Source: Clostridia bacterium
GTDB taxonomy: Bacteria; Bacillota; Clostridia; Monoglobales; Monoglobaceae
Length of the DNA stretch: 64,000 nucleotides
Direction: 5' to 3'
Assembly (NCBI GenBank): GCA_017620615.1
Contig: JAGAUW010000002.1
Coordinates: 1-64,000 of the forward strand
Part shown: positions 51,516-60,701 of the stretch, one piece after another
Layout of the letters: each line of letters opens with the position of its first letter
Numbering within the stretch: position 1 is the stretch's first letter
Program-made: the position numbers and the translations under genes
The notes under the pieces: model-generated
The model's database searches: none
Told to the model about the DNA's origin: nothing
What the model saw: the letters and a program-made list of their open reading frames with translations, nothing else

Positions 51516-53699
51516 GTGGCTAAAAATCCAATTATTGAATATCAGAACATAACGGACACGCTCCAGAATAACTATATGCCATATGCTATGAGCGTTATTA
51601 TTTCCCGTGCTATCCCGGAAATTGACGGCTTCAAGCCCTCTCACAGAAAGCTTCTTTATACTATGTATAAAATGAGGCTTTTAAACGGCGGACGCACAAA
51701 ATCTGCAAATGTAGTGGGACAGACGATGAAGCTCAATCCCCACGGCGATGCGGCTATTTATGAAACAATGGTGCGTCTTACCGAGGGGCATCAGGCACTT
51801 CTTCACCCACTTGTTGATTCAAAGGGCAACTTTGGTCGTCAGTATTCAAGGGATATGGCATATGCTGCAGCACGTTATACCGAGGTAAAGCTTTCAAAAA
51901 TATGCAGTGAAATTTTTGGTGATATTGATAAAGAAACAGTTGACTTGGTTGACAACTATGACGGAACACTCAAAGAACCTACACTTTTGCCCGTTACGTT
52001 CCCCAATATTTTGGTGAACCCAAATCAGGGTATTGCTGTCGGTATGGCGTCAAATATCTGCAGTTTCAACCTTTCTGAAATATGCGAAGCAACAATCAAA
52101 CTTATGAAAAACCCCGATTCAGACATTATGGATGTTTTGCTTGCACCTGACTTTTCTACTGGTGGTGAGGTTCTGCTTAACAAGGAAGAAATGCGTGAGA
52201 TTTACCGCACGGGCAGGGGCTCTTTCAAAATCCGTGCTAAATATGAATATGACAAAAAGGCACATTGTATTGATATTAAAGAAATACCATATACCACCAC
52301 AGTAGAGGCTATAATTGAAAAAATAATTGAGCTTATTAAAGCTGGAAAGCTGAAAGAAGTTTCGGATATTCGTGATGAAACCGACCTTGGTGGCCTTAAA
52401 ATTACTATTGATGTAAAAAAAGGCACTGATCCTGAAAAGCTCATGGCGAAGCTCTTTAAGATGACACCTCTTCAGGACAGCTTTGGTTGTAACTTTAATA
52501 TTCTTGTTGAGGGCTCACCTATGGTGCTTGGTGTAACTGACATAATCTGTGAATGGTTACGTTTCAGAAAGAATTGTATAAAACGTGGCATCAGATATGA
52601 TATAGAAAAGAAGAGTGCCAAACTTCATCTTCTTGAGGGACTTGAAAAAATTCTTCTTGATATAGATAAGGCAATAAAAATAGTTCGTGAAACCGAAGAA
52701 GATGCTCAAGTTATACCAAATCTTATGTCGGGTTTTGGTATTGATGAGGTTCAGGCAGAATTTGTTGCTGAAATCAAGCTTCGAAACCTCAATAAAGAGT
52801 ATATTTTGAAGCGTACGGCAGAAATTAAATCTCTTACCGAAGAAATTGCAGAGCTTCGTGATACCCTTGAGAAAAACAAGAAAATTGAAAAGATTATTGA
52901 AAAGGAACTCAAGGAAATTTCGAAAAAGTTTGGTACACCAAGAAAAAGTTCTATTGTTTCTGATAGCGAAATAGAAGTTGAAATAGAAGAAAAAATTGAG
53001 AATTATCCTGTGGTTATTTTCTGTACGAAAGATGGTTATCTCAAGAAAATTTCGCATTTGTCCCTGCGATTCAGCGGAGAACAAAAGGTGAAAGAAAATG
53101 ACGAGATAATCAAGTGTGTTGACACCGACAACACGGCAGAAATTTTGGTATTTTCCACATCTGGCGAGGTTTACAAAACAAAAGCCCACGAAATCCCTGA
53201 CAGCAAGGCAAGCCTTTTGGGTGAATATCTGCCCAATCTTCTTTCAATGGGCGAGGGTGAACGTGTTGCAGGGGTGGTTGTTACCAAGGAATATAAGGGT
53301 AACATTCTTTTCTGTTTTGAAAACGGTAAAATAGCAAAGGTAGATATAAAAGGCTATGAAACCAAGCAAAACAGAAAGAAGCTCACAAATGCATATTCTA
53401 TGGTTTCACCTCTTGTAAAGGTTATGTTTTTGCCCGAAGATACAGAGCTTGTTGCAATCAGTAATATAGGAAAGGCACTAATCTTCAATTCTGCACAAAT
53501 TGCCCTTAAAACCACAAAAAATTCTCAGGGTGTTAATGTTATGCTTCCCACCAAGAATAGTAAACTTTCGGATGTACGGCTTATTTCAGAAACGGGAATA
53601 AAGGATGTTAAGCATTACAGAACAAAAAATATTCCGGCAAAGGGTGCGGTTATAAGACCTGAGGATGCTGAAACTCCTCAGCTTACACTTTTTGAATAA
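51516..53699 (+). CDS. Type IIA topoisomerase A subunit, divergent GyrA/ParC paralogue
   Basis: 727 residues from GTG 51516. Opening MPYAMSVIISRAIPEIDGFKPSHRKLLYTMY gives the winged-helix region. The active-site tyrosine is in AAARYTEVKLS. The quinolone-binding stretch reads NPHGDAAIYETMVR: the usual Ser and Asp/Glu anchor positions are Ala and Glu. A long coiled coil (about 350-490) and a shortened beta-pinwheel C-terminal domain (500-727) follow. The canonical GyrA box of gyrase (QxRGGxG) is not visible, so it is more ParC-like. It would work with the B subunit encoded upstream. Confidence 0.88.
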   Translation: MAKNPIIEYQNITDTLQNNYMPYAMSVIISRAIPEIDGFKPSHRKLLYTMYKMRLLNGGRTKSANVVGQTMKLNPHGDAAIYETMVRLTEGHQALLHPLVDSKGNFGRQYSRDMAYAAARYTEVKLSKICSEIFGDIDKETVDLVDNYDGTLKEPTLLPVTFPNILVNPNQGIAVGMASNICSFNLSEICEATIKLMKNPDSDIMDVLLAPDFSTGGEVLLNKEEMREIYRTGRGSFKIRAKYEYDKKAHCIDIKEIPYTTTVEAIIEKIIELIKAGKLKEVSDIRDETDLGGLKITIDVKKGTDPEKLMAKLFKMTPLQDSFGCNFNILVEGSPMVLGVTDIICEWLRFRKNCIKRGIRYDIEKKSAKLHLLEGLEKILLDIDKAIKIVRETEEDAQVIPNLMSGFGIDEVQAEFVAEIKLRNLNKEYILKRTAEIKSLTEEIAELRDTLEKNKKIEKIIEKELKEISKKFGTPRKSSIVSDSEIEVEIEEKIENYPVVIFCTKDGYLKKISHLSLRFSGEQKVKENDEIIKCVDTDNTAEILVFSTSGEVYKTKAHEIPDSKASLLGEYLPNLLSMGEGERVAGVVVTKEYKGNILFCFENGKIAKVDIKGYETKQNRKKLTNAYSMVSPLVKVMFLPEDTELVAISNIGKALIFNSAQIALKTTKNSQGVNVMLPTKNSKLSDVRLISETGIKDVKHYRTKNIPAKGAVIRPEDAETPQLTLFE

Positions 53700-53707
53700 A
53701 AATAAAC

Positions 53708-53733
53708 GCCCCGCACATTTTTGCGGGGCTTGT
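53708..53733 (+). terminator. Hairpin after the topoisomerase operon
   Basis: GCCCCGCA pairs with TGCGGGGC over 8 bp around CATTTT. Only short T stretches follow (TTGTGCTTT). Confidence 0.7.
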
Positions 53734-53743
53734 GCTTTGAAAA

Positions 53744-53772
53744 GCATATTTTAAACGGGTGTTTCATAAATA
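53744..53772 (+). promoter_or_regulatory. Candidate sigma-E promoter of cwlD
   Basis: GCATATT (53744-53750) and CATAAATA (53765-53772) are separated by 14 bases. This matches the Bacillus sigma-E pattern (ATATT, 13-15 bases, CATACAnT) far better than any sigma-A pattern here. It is 20 bases before the cwlD TTG start. In B. subtilis cwlD is transcribed by sigma-E. Confidence 0.6.
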
Positions 53773-53791
53773 TTTCCTGAGGTGAAAACTA

Positions 53792-54511
53792 TTGAAATTC
53801 AAAGTGCTTTTTGTCAGGAAATGGACAGCTGTTTTTCTTGGTTTGTCGGTGGCAATGTTTTTTATGTGTTGCTTTGGCTTTATGTCTGAATTTACTGCGC
53901 AAAACGTTTTTTCGGAAGCAGGAGGTAAAAAAGTTATACTTATTGACCCGGGGCACGGAGGTCGCGACGCAGGGGCTTCTGCCAATGGCTCGGTGGAAAA
54001 GGATATCAATCTTGCGGTTTCAAAAATTTTAAAAAAATATATTGAAGATGGCGGGGATATCGCTTTTATGACGAGGGAAACCGATACAAATACGGCAGAC
54101 CCAAACCGACCTCAAAATGTAACACAAAAAAAATCAGATATGCGGATGCGAAAGGCAGATATCGAAAAATACAAGGCGGATATTTTTATAAGCATACATA
54201 TGAACAAGTTTGAGCAGTCAAAATACAGGGGAGCTCAGGTTTTTTATGATGCTGACAATGAGGAAAACCGAGTGCTCGCGGAATCAATCCAAAATTCCCT
54301 CAAAGAGGTTTTGAAGGATGACAACAAGCGAGTGCCAAAAGCAACAGGTGACAGCATTTTTGTTCTTCGCAATAACAAAATCCCATCGGTTCTCATTGAG
54401 TGTGGTTTTTTGTCAAATGTTGATGAGGCAAAGCTTTTAAATACACCTGAATATCAAAAAAAGGTTGCTGAGGGAATTTATCTTGGGTTAACCAGATATA
54501 TTAACCGTTAA
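53792..54511 (+). CDS. cwlD: N-acetylmuramoyl-L-alanine amidase CwlD
   Basis: 239 residues from TTG 53792, set by GAGGTGAAAA. An N-terminal membrane anchor or signal (about 12-31) is followed by the Amidase_3 domain: [12 protein letters not shown] with zinc ligand His55, Glu69 in [15 protein letters not shown] and [10 protein letters not shown]. CwlD makes muramic-delta-lactam in the spore cortex, needed for germination. It ends tail to tail with sigE, overlapping by 11 bases. The sigma-E-like promoter upstream fits a mother-cell gene. Another cell-wall amidase remains possible. Confidence 0.87.
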   Translation: MKFKVLFVRKWTAVFLGLSVAMFFMCCFGFMSEFTAQNVFSEAGGKKVILIDPGHGGRDAGASANGSVEKDINLAVSKILKKYIEDGGDIAFMTRETDTNTADPNRPQNVTQKKSDMRMRKADIEKYKADIFISIHMNKFEQSKYRGAQVFYDADNEENRVLAESIQNSLKEVLKDDNKRVPKATGDSIFVLRNNKIPSVLIECGFLSNVDEAKLLNTPEYQKKVAEGIYLGLTRYINR

Positions 54512-55232
54512 TCATTTTGTTGATGTCACGTCTAAGGCGTGACATTATTCTTTTCTCGAGTCTTGATATGTATGACTGTGAAATTCCCAGCATATCTGCT
54601 ACTTGTTTTTGGGTTTTTTCCTCGCCTGAGCCATTTATGCCGAAACGCAAATTCATAATTTTCTGTTCACGTTCCGATAACTTTTGCATGGCAATCATAA
54701 GCAGTTCCTTGTCAACCTTGTCCTCAATTCTGCGTTGTGTTATGTCGTTGTCGGTGCCCAAGATATCTGAAAGCAAAAGTTCATTTCCGTCCCAGTCTAC
54801 ATTCAAGGGCTCATCAATTGAAATGCTCATTTTGTTTGAATTATTTTTACGAAGATACATAAGAATTTCGTTTTCGATGCATCGTGAAGCATAAGTGGCA
54901 AGCTTTATATTTTTATCAGGGCAGAATGTGTTGATTGCCTTTATTAGCCCAATAGTGCCGATTGAAATAAGGTCTTCAACTCCTATGCCGGTGCTTTCAA
55001 ATTTTTTTGCAATATACACTACGAGGCGGAGATTATGCTCAATAAGCGTGGCTTTTGTACTTTCTGTATCCACAGAGAGTCGAAGGTTTTCAATCAGATT
55101 ATCTTCGTCCTCTGTTGAAAGTGGCGGAGGAAGAGTTTCCGCCCCGCCTATGTAGAGGACTGATGTTTTTTCTCTTATGAAAGAAAAGATTTTTGCAATA
55201 AGAAGTTTAAAATCGGGGTGTTTCAGATTCAT
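54501..55232 (-). CDS. sigE: RNA polymerase sporulation sigma factor SigE
   Basis: 243 residues from ATG 55232. The N-terminal pro-sequence (about 1-27) is present, then region 2 ([52 protein letters not shown]) and region 4 ([39 protein letters not shown]). Sigma-E is the first mother-cell sigma factor and is activated by SpoIIGA. The gene begins 26 bases inside the end of spoIIGA, so translation is coupled. Confidence 0.93.
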   Translation of the reverse strand: MNLKHPDFKLLIAKIFSFIREKTSVLYIGGAETLPPPLSTEDEDNLIENLRLSVDTESTKATLIEHNLRLVVYIAKKFESTGIGVEDLISIGTIGLIKAINTFCPDKNIKLATYASRCIENEILMYLRKNNSNKMSISIDEPLNVDWDGNELLLSDILGTDNDITQRRIEDKVDKELLMIAMQKLSEREQKIMNLRFGINGSGEEKTQKQVADMLGISQSYISRLEKRIMSRLRRDINKMING

Positions 55233-56142
55233 TTTTGTTCCTTTCTGCCTGGTATTCACAAGCACTTTCATTATTATAAAAATCAAAGATATGAGGGTTT
55301 AGAATTCCTGAAAATCCTGACTTTTTTCCAAAATCAGTGTTGGAGATGGCGATTATTGCTTTTTTTATCTCTCTCTCCTCAAACAAAATTTTATCGGGAA
55401 TAATGCCATACATAATTTCAAGAGGCGTGTCAATGGTTGAAAATGGAAGAACACGGAGCTTTGTTTCGTATCCTGCCGGAATAGTATTTTCCCTGATTGC
55501 ACAAAGCAACTCTTTTGGAAAAAGCTGTTTTGCACATTTTGGTGAAAGTATTATTGCGGGAAATCCGCTTATGGGGTCGCAAAGGGTACACCCGGTGTCA
55601 CAAAGCGCTTTGAAATCTACAGTTTTGTTTTCAAAAAAGACGGTTATGTCAACCTGCTTTCTGGATGCAACCATATTTTCCTTTTTTATAAAAGAAATTG
55701 CATATATCACGAGGTATGCGAGGATTATTGAAAAAATAAGGGTTTTTGAGCTTATATTAAAATAAATTTCACCGTTTGAAACAAAGGTGTTCATTGTGGT
55801 GCCAAAGTCGGTGAAAAAAATCAGGAAAAACATTATTCCGCCGAAAATCAGATTTGATGCAAAAAACATAAGGGCGTTTTTGAAGAGTGCCTTTATTGTA
55901 TATGACGGAAATGCTATCCAAACAGAAAAAAACAGAAAAACTACTTTAAAAACTATTGAATATAAAAAAGAAATTTGCGGAAAAAACATAACCGTGGAAT
56001 AAAAAGCAGACAGAGATGAACTCAGCGCAATGCGCCATAGGCACAAGGTTTTTTTAATTAAAAATGCCGTTCCCAAAAGAACAAGAGTGTCAATAAAAAA
56101 GTTCATCAGAAACAGCATATCAAGATATACTATTGGCTTCAC
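55207..56142 (-). CDS. spoIIGA: Sigma-E processing peptidase SpoIIGA
   Basis: 311 residues from GTG 56142, chosen for AAAGGA upstream and because [19 protein letters not shown] starts the family (the frame also opens earlier at 56184). Five membrane segments occupy 1-150. The cytoplasmic aspartic-protease domain has its catalytic Asp182 in ALCDTGC, where most members have DSGN or DTGN, so the last residue is Cys rather than Asn. It cleaves the pro-sequence of SigE. Upstream is a promoter with a Spo0A-box-like site. Confidence 0.9.
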   Translation of the reverse strand: MKPIVYLDMLFLMNFFIDTLVLLGTAFLIKKTLCLWRIALSSSLSAFYSTVMFFPQISFLYSIVFKVVFLFFSVWIAFPSYTIKALFKNALMFFASNLIFGGIMFFLIFFTDFGTTMNTFVSNGEIYFNISSKTLIFSIILAYLVIYAISFIKKENMVASRKQVDITVFFENKTVDFKALCDTGCTLCDPISGFPAIILSPKCAKQLFPKELLCAIRENTIPAGYETKLRVLPFSTIDTPLEIMYGIIPDKILFEEREIKKAIIAISNTDFGKKSGFSGILNPHIFDFYNNESACEYQAERNKNESETPRF

Positions 56143-56172
56143 AGCTTGAGGTCCTTTCTTTTTTCTAAAATT

Positions 56173-56206
56173 ATTATACTTCACAAACTCAAAAATTTTT
56201 GTCGTA
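56173..56206 (-). promoter_or_regulatory. Candidate Spo0A-dependent promoter of spoIIGA-sigE
   Basis: On the minus strand TATAAT (56178-56173) has no proper -35 at 17 bases. Instead TACGACA (56206-56200) ends 21 bases upstream. Read on the plus strand this is TGTCGTA, one base off the 0A box TGTCGAA. The B. subtilis spoIIG promoter has the same unusual layout: a 22-base spacing with a 0A box over the -35. Confidence 0.55.
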
Positions 56207-56260
56207 TTTGGGGAAGTTTTAAAATCCTCAAAAAGAAACTTTAAATTACAAAATTCAATG

Positions 56261-56289
56261 TTGAAATGTATAAAAAACTATGGTAGAAT
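56261..56289 (+). promoter_or_regulatory. Sigma-A promoter of pgi
   Basis: TTGAAA (56261-56266) and TAGAAT (56284-56289) are 17 bases apart, 31 bases before the ATG. Confidence 0.8.
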
Positions 56290-56320
56290 AGAAATAACAA
56301 ACTTGATAGGGGTGCTTAAT

Positions 56321-57655
56321 ATGAAAAACATTACTTTTGATTATGATGCCGCGCTTGGCTTTTTTTCGAAAGAAGAAATTTCGAACATAAAAGGACAGGT
56401 TAAAGATGCACATCAGTCTTTACATTCCAAAACAGGTGCAGGCAACGACTTCTTGGGTTGGGTGAACTTACCTAAAGATTATGATAAGGAAGAATTTGCA
56501 CGTATCAAAGATGCAGCCCGCCGAATCAGAGAAAACTCGGATGTTTTGGTTGTTATTGGCATTGGAGGCTCATACCTTGGTGCAAAGGCGGCTATTGATT
56601 TTCTTACAGGGCCATTTTTTAACTATACTGCTGATACCCAGATTTTGTTTGCCGGAAACAGCATAAGTCCCAATTACTTAAAAGGACTTCTCAAAACCAT
56701 TGAGGGAAAAGATGTTTCGGTGAATATAATTTCAAAGTCGGGAACAACAACCGAGCCCGCCATTGCTTTCAGAATTTTTAAGGAATATCTTGAAAACAAA
56801 TATGGCAAGGAAGAAGCAAGAAAGAGAATTTTTGCAACCACCGACAAGGAAAAGGGTGCTCTCAAAAATCTTGCAGACAAAGAGGGCTATGAAACCTTTG
56901 TCGTGCCCGATGATGTAGGCGGAAGATATTCTGTTCTCACTGCGGTAGGACTTCTTCCGATTGCTGTTTGCGGTGCTGATATTGACAAGCTTATGGCTGG
57001 TGCAAGGGATGCAATGCAGCTTTACTCAAATGAGAATGTTGAAGAAAATGATTGCTACAAATATGCGGCAATAAGAAATATTCTTTACCGCAAGGGCAAA
57101 ACTGTGGAAATGCTTGTGAATTACGAGCCTGAACTTCAGTATTTCATCGAATGGTGGAAACAGCTTTTTGGAGAGAGTGAGGGCAAGGACAAAAAGGGTA
57201 TTTTCCCGTCAGGCGCAAGCTTTTCAACAGACCTTCATTCAATGGGCCAGTATATTCAGGATGGCCTCAGAAATCTTTTTGAGACAGTGCTTTACGTTGA
57301 AGATACTAAGGAAGACATTGTTATAGGCACTGACCCTGAAAATGTTGATGGACTCAATTTCTTAAGCGGAAAAACTGTGGATTTTGTCAATAAAAAGGCT
57401 TTTGAAGGCACGCTTCTTGCCCATACAGACGGCGGTGTTCCAAATCTTGTGATAAAGCTTAAGGCTCTTGATGAATATACTTTGGGTCAGCTTTTCTATT
57501 TCTTTGAAAAGGCCTGCGGTATAAGCGGTTATATGCTGGGGGTAAATCCTTTCAATCAACCAGGCGTTGAAAGCTACAAGAAGAATATGTTTGCTCTCCT
57601 TGGAAAGCCAGGTTTTGAAGCTGAAAAAGAGGCCCTTGAAAAAAGATTGAAATAA
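56321..57655 (+). CDS. pgi: Glucose-6-phosphate isomerase
   Basis: 444 residues from ATG 56321, behind AGGGGTG (the frame opens earlier at 56258 but that lies upstream of the promoter). [50 protein letters not shown] and [13 protein letters not shown] are the sugar-phosphate binding and catalytic blocks. This is the shorter Firmicute form. It links glycolysis and the pentose phosphate pathway; rpe is elsewhere in this window. Confidence 0.96.
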   Translation: MKNITFDYDAALGFFSKEEISNIKGQVKDAHQSLHSKTGAGNDFLGWVNLPKDYDKEEFARIKDAARRIRENSDVLVVIGIGGSYLGAKAAIDFLTGPFFNYTADTQILFAGNSISPNYLKGLLKTIEGKDVSVNIISKSGTTTEPAIAFRIFKEYLENKYGKEEARKRIFATTDKEKGALKNLADKEGYETFVVPDDVGGRYSVLTAVGLLPIAVCGADIDKLMAGARDAMQLYSNENVEENDCYKYAAIRNILYRKGKTVEMLVNYEPELQYFIEWWKQLFGESEGKDKKGIFPSGASFSTDLHSMGQYIQDGLRNLFETVLYVEDTKEDIVIGTDPENVDGLNFLSGKTVDFVNKKAFEGTLLAHTDGGVPNLVIKLKALDEYTLGQLFYFFEKACGISGYMLGVNPFNQPGVESYKKNMFALLGKPGFEAEKEALEKRLK

Positions 57656-57668
57656 TTCAAAAAAACTA

Positions 57669-57697
57669 TTGTTTATTTTGGAAAAGTATGATATAAT
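57669..57697 (+). promoter_or_regulatory. Sigma-A promoter of the small P-loop gene
   Basis: TTGTTT (57669-57674) and TATAAT (57692-57697) are 17 bases apart. Confidence 0.8.
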
Positions 57698-57755
57698 TGC
57701 TACAAGAAGAAAATACACTATATGTGTATGAATATAAAGAAGGGCGGTATTGCTT

Positions 57756-58169
57756 ATGATTAAAATTCACATTGGCCTTAAAGGCAGCGGAAAAACAAAA
57801 AAACTTATTGATGATGTAAACGGTGCAATCTCTTTGGAAAAAGGAAACGTTGTTTGCATTACTGAGGGAAATCGCCTGATGCACGATATCGACAGAAATG
57901 CCAGAATGATAAACACCGAACAGTTTGACATAAAGAACTTTGATATGTTTGCAGGTCTCCTTTGCGGAATCATTGCACAGGACTTTGATGTTACACACAT
58001 TTTCATTGACAGTGTGTTCAAGAGTGTTCCCAGTGCGTCTATGTCAAACATTGATGAACTTATTGCTATCATTGAAAAGCTTGAGGCACAGTTTGGCACA
58101 TCATTTACTCTTATGGTGAGTGCTGATATTGCTGAAGCAACAGACCTTGTTAAGAAATACATTGCTTAG
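57756..58169 (+). CDS. Small P-loop NTPase-like protein, function unknown
   Basis: 137 residues from ATG 57756, behind GAAGGGCGG. A Walker A motif GLKGSGKT (8-15) opens the protein, as in minimal P-loop folds. A later strand THIFID supplies a Walker-B-like aspartate. NEither a LID nor a base-recognition loop is visible. The size is well below most nucleotide kinases, although the order is reminiscent of thymidine-kinase or PilT-like cores. It has its own promoter and terminator between pgi and thrC, so the neighbourhood gives no clue. Confidence 0.75.
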   Translation: MIKIHIGLKGSGKTKKLIDDVNGAISLEKGNVVCITEGNRLMHDIDRNARMINTEQFDIKNFDMFAGLLCGIIAQDFDVTHIFIDSVFKSVPSASMSNIDELIAIIEKLEAQFGTSFTLMVSADIAEATDLVKKYIA

Positions 58170-58195
58170 CAATTATTGATTTTTAGAATCTGAGG

Positions 58196-58237
58196 GGAGC
58201 AGCCGGTTTGATTGCTGAAATCGGCTTTGCTCCTTTC
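58196..58237 (+). terminator. Terminator of the small P-loop gene
   Basis: GGAGC pairs with GCTCC, and GCCGGTTT with GAAATCGGC inside it with small bulges. TTTCTGTGTTT follows. Confidence 0.7.
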
Positions 58238-58284
58238 TGTGTTTAAATATATCAGAATTAACAAAAGAAAGGTTATGAAAAATT

Positions 58285-59787
58285 ATGCAGTATATAAGTA
58301 CACGAAACAGCAGTATAAAAGTTAAATCTGCTACTGCCATAAAGAAAGGCTTGTCCGATGAAGGCGGACTTTTTGTTCCTGCCGAGATTCCACAAATTGA
58401 CCTTGAAGACATTAAAAAACTGACAGAGAAAAGCTACACTGAACGTGCGGTTTTTGTCCTTAAAAAATATCTTACGGACTTCTTGGTTAAGGAACTTCGC
58501 GAATGCGCCGAAAATGCTTACGGCGGAGGCAAGTTTTCTGGCGAAAATCCTGCTCCTGTGGTGAATGTAGGCGGGAAATACAATGTTCTTGAGTTGTGGC
58601 ATGGTCCTACTTGCGCATTCAAGGATATGGCACTTCAGATTTTACCTCATTTTCTTACAAAATCTATGCAGAAAACCGGTGAGGACAAGACGGTTGTTAT
58701 TCTTGTTGCTACATCTGGTGATACAGGAAAGGCTGCTCTTGAGGGCTTCAAAGATGTTGCCGGTACAAAGATTATTGTTTTTTATCCCAGTGAGGGTGTA
58801 AGCAACATTCAAAAACTCCAGATGATTACCCAAGAGGGTAAAAACGTTTTCGTTTCGGGTATTAAAGGCAATTTCGACGATGCTCAATCCGGCGTTAAAA
58901 CTATTTTCACCGACAAAGAAGCAAATACTGAGTTTTTGAAAAAAGGATTTACTTTATCCTCTGCAAACTCAATAAACTGGGGCAGGCTTGTGCCGCAGAT
59001 TGTTTATTACATTTCGGCTTATTGTGATATGGTGGCATCCGGCGAGGTTGTCCTTGGAGACAAAATAAACATCTGTGTTCCTACGGGAAATTTTGGAAAT
59101 ATCCTTGCGGCATACTATGCAAAGCGTATGGGACTTCCGGTGAACAAGCTTATTTGTGCGTCAAATCAGAATAACGTACTTACTGATTTTATAAATAGCG
59201 GCGAATATAACAAAAACCGCAATTTCCACACCACTATTTCACCGTCTATGGATATTCTTATTTCAAGCAATCTTGAAAGACTTCTTTTTGACCTTTCGGG
59301 AAATGACGACAAAAAGGTAAGCAAGTGGATGACGGACCTCAAGGAAAAAGGAGGATACAAGGTGTCGGCTGACGTGAAGAAAAAGGTTGCTGAAATATTC
59401 TGGGCGGGATACTGCGATGATTATTTCACAAAGGAACGCATCTACAAAACATATACTGAATTCGGCTATACAGTTGACACCCATACAGCTGTTGCTATTG
59501 ATGTGTATGAACAGTATAAGACCGAAACAAAGGATATGACGCCTACGGTAATTGCGTCAACAGCAAGCCCGTTCAAGTTCAACCAAAGCGTTCTTTCAGC
59601 ACTTGGCAAGGATAGAGAAACTGTGGATAAGGATGACTTTGAACTCCTTGACATTTTGTCGTCTGTATCTCAAATGGAAATCCCGGCTTCTTTGGGTAGC
59701 CTTAGAACCAAAAAGAAGAGATTTGAAAATGTATGTGAAAAAAGTGAACTTTTGATGACAGTTAATGGCTTTTTAGATAAAAAATAG
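58285..59787 (+). CDS. thrC: Threonine synthase
   Basis: 500 residues, the long form. The PLP lysine is in HGPTCAFKDMAL. The phosphate-binding stretch is ATSGDTGKAALEGF and the NINWGRLVPQ-type block appears as SANSINWGRLVPQIVYY. It converts O-phosphohomoserine to threonine. It lies alone, AAAGAAAGG upstream of the ATG. I see no threonine attenuator or T-box in the 115 bases before it, only the terminator of the previous gene. Confidence 0.96.
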   Translation: MQYISTRNSSIKVKSATAIKKGLSDEGGLFVPAEIPQIDLEDIKKLTEKSYTERAVFVLKKYLTDFLVKELRECAENAYGGGKFSGENPAPVVNVGGKYNVLELWHGPTCAFKDMALQILPHFLTKSMQKTGEDKTVVILVATSGDTGKAALEGFKDVAGTKIIVFYPSEGVSNIQKLQMITQEGKNVFVSGIKGNFDDAQSGVKTIFTDKEANTEFLKKGFTLSSANSINWGRLVPQIVYYISAYCDMVASGEVVLGDKINICVPTGNFGNILAAYYAKRMGLPVNKLICASNQNNVLTDFINSGEYNKNRNFHTTISPSMDILISSNLERLLFDLSGNDDKKVSKWMTDLKEKGGYKVSADVKKKVAEIFWAGYCDDYFTKERIYKTYTEFGYTVDTHTAVAIDVYEQYKTETKDMTPTVIASTASPFKFNQSVLSALGKDRETVDKDDFELLDILSSVSQMEIPASLGSLRTKKKRFENVCEKSELLMTVNGFLDKK

Positions 59788-59792
59788 TTTTG

Positions 59793-59818
59793 ATACGGCT
59801 CACTTTTGTGAGCCGTAT
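59793..59818 (+). terminator. Hairpin terminator after thrC
   Basis: ATACGGCTCAC pairs with GTGAGCCGTAT over 11 bp around TTTT. The T-run is poor (TCTATG), so termination may be partial and the next gene partly read through. Confidence 0.75.
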
Positions 59819-59843
59819 TCTATGAAGAGGGAGGTGATGCTTT

Positions 59844-60539
59844 GTGGCTATTTTCGCTTTAGGAGATTTGCATTTGTCTTTTGGAACAGACAAGTCAATG
59901 GATGTTTTTGGAAGCAGGTGGGAAAACTATACCGAAAAAATTTATGACGGCTGGCAAAGCATTGTATCCGAAGACGATTTGGTCATTATCCCCGGTGATG
60001 TGTCCTGGGCAACTTATCTTGAGGATGCTGTGCGTGATTTTGAATTTATTCAGGGGCTTAACGGCAAAAAGGTTATTATCAAGGGAAATCACGATTATTG
60101 GTGGACAACCCTCAAAAAAATGGAGGAGTTTTTGGTTGAAAACAACTTTGATTCCATAAAAATTCTTAATAATACAGCAATTGCTTTTGAAGATGCAGCA
60201 ATTTGCGGAACGCGTGGCTGGTCGATTCAGGAAAATAATGACGAGAGTGACGAAAAAATAATTGACCGCGAAAAAAAGAGACTTGTGCTTGCTCTTGAAG
60301 AAGCAGCGAAGTTCAAAAAAGAACGGCTGATTGTGGGCATCCATTACCCGCCCTTTAATTATGCCGGTCAGGAAAATGGATTTCTTGAAATAATGCGGAA
60401 TTATGACGTGGACACTTGTGTGTATGGACACCTGCACTCTTTTGCCCACAAGAATGCAGTGGAAGGTGATTTCGGGGGCGTGAGTCTCCGCCTTGTGGCA
60501 GGGGATTTTGTGGATTTTAAGCCGGTTTTGATTGGGTAA
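59844..60539 (+). CDS. Cytosolic calcineurin-like metallophosphoesterase
   Basis: 231 residues from GTG 59844, behind GAGGGAGGTGA. Motifs in order: GDLHLSFG, PGDVSWATYLEDA, GNHDYWW, GIHYPPFN and YGHLHSFAH. No signal peptide or membrane segment, unlike the phosphoesterase at 1577. It is the type annotated as a serine/threonine phosphatase or UDP-diacylglucosamine-like hydrolase in Clostridia. The substrate is unknown. Confidence 0.9.
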   Translation: MAIFALGDLHLSFGTDKSMDVFGSRWENYTEKIYDGWQSIVSEDDLVIIPGDVSWATYLEDAVRDFEFIQGLNGKKVIIKGNHDYWWTTLKKMEEFLVENNFDSIKILNNTAIAFEDAAICGTRGWSIQENNDESDEKIIDREKKRLVLALEEAAKFKKERLIVGIHYPPFNYAGQENGFLEIMRNYDVDTCVYGHLHSFAHKNAVEGDFGGVSLRLVAGDFVDFKPVLIG

Positions 60540-60607
60540 TCCCAAAATCTTCATTATAATGCATAAAAAAAGTTTGTTCAAACGCGAAAAAAATATTAAA
60601 ATGCCTA

Positions 60608-60636
60608 TTGTCAAGAGGAAATTCTTGTGCTATAAT
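60608..60636 (+). promoter_or_regulatory. Sigma-A promoter of tig (and probably clpP-clpX)
   Basis: TTGTCA (60608-60613) and TATAAT (60631-60636) are 17 bases apart. Confidence 0.85.
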
Positions 60637-60701
60637 ATTGTGTGTTTAATGACTAACATAGGCAAAATATGCCTTTAATAGTTTCAGAGAGGAATGTTGA
60701 A

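Noticed and set aside
58170-58284. T-box or threonine attenuator before thrC
   Set aside because: The only structure is the terminator of the previous gene; no leader peptide rich in Thr codons or T-box motif is seen.
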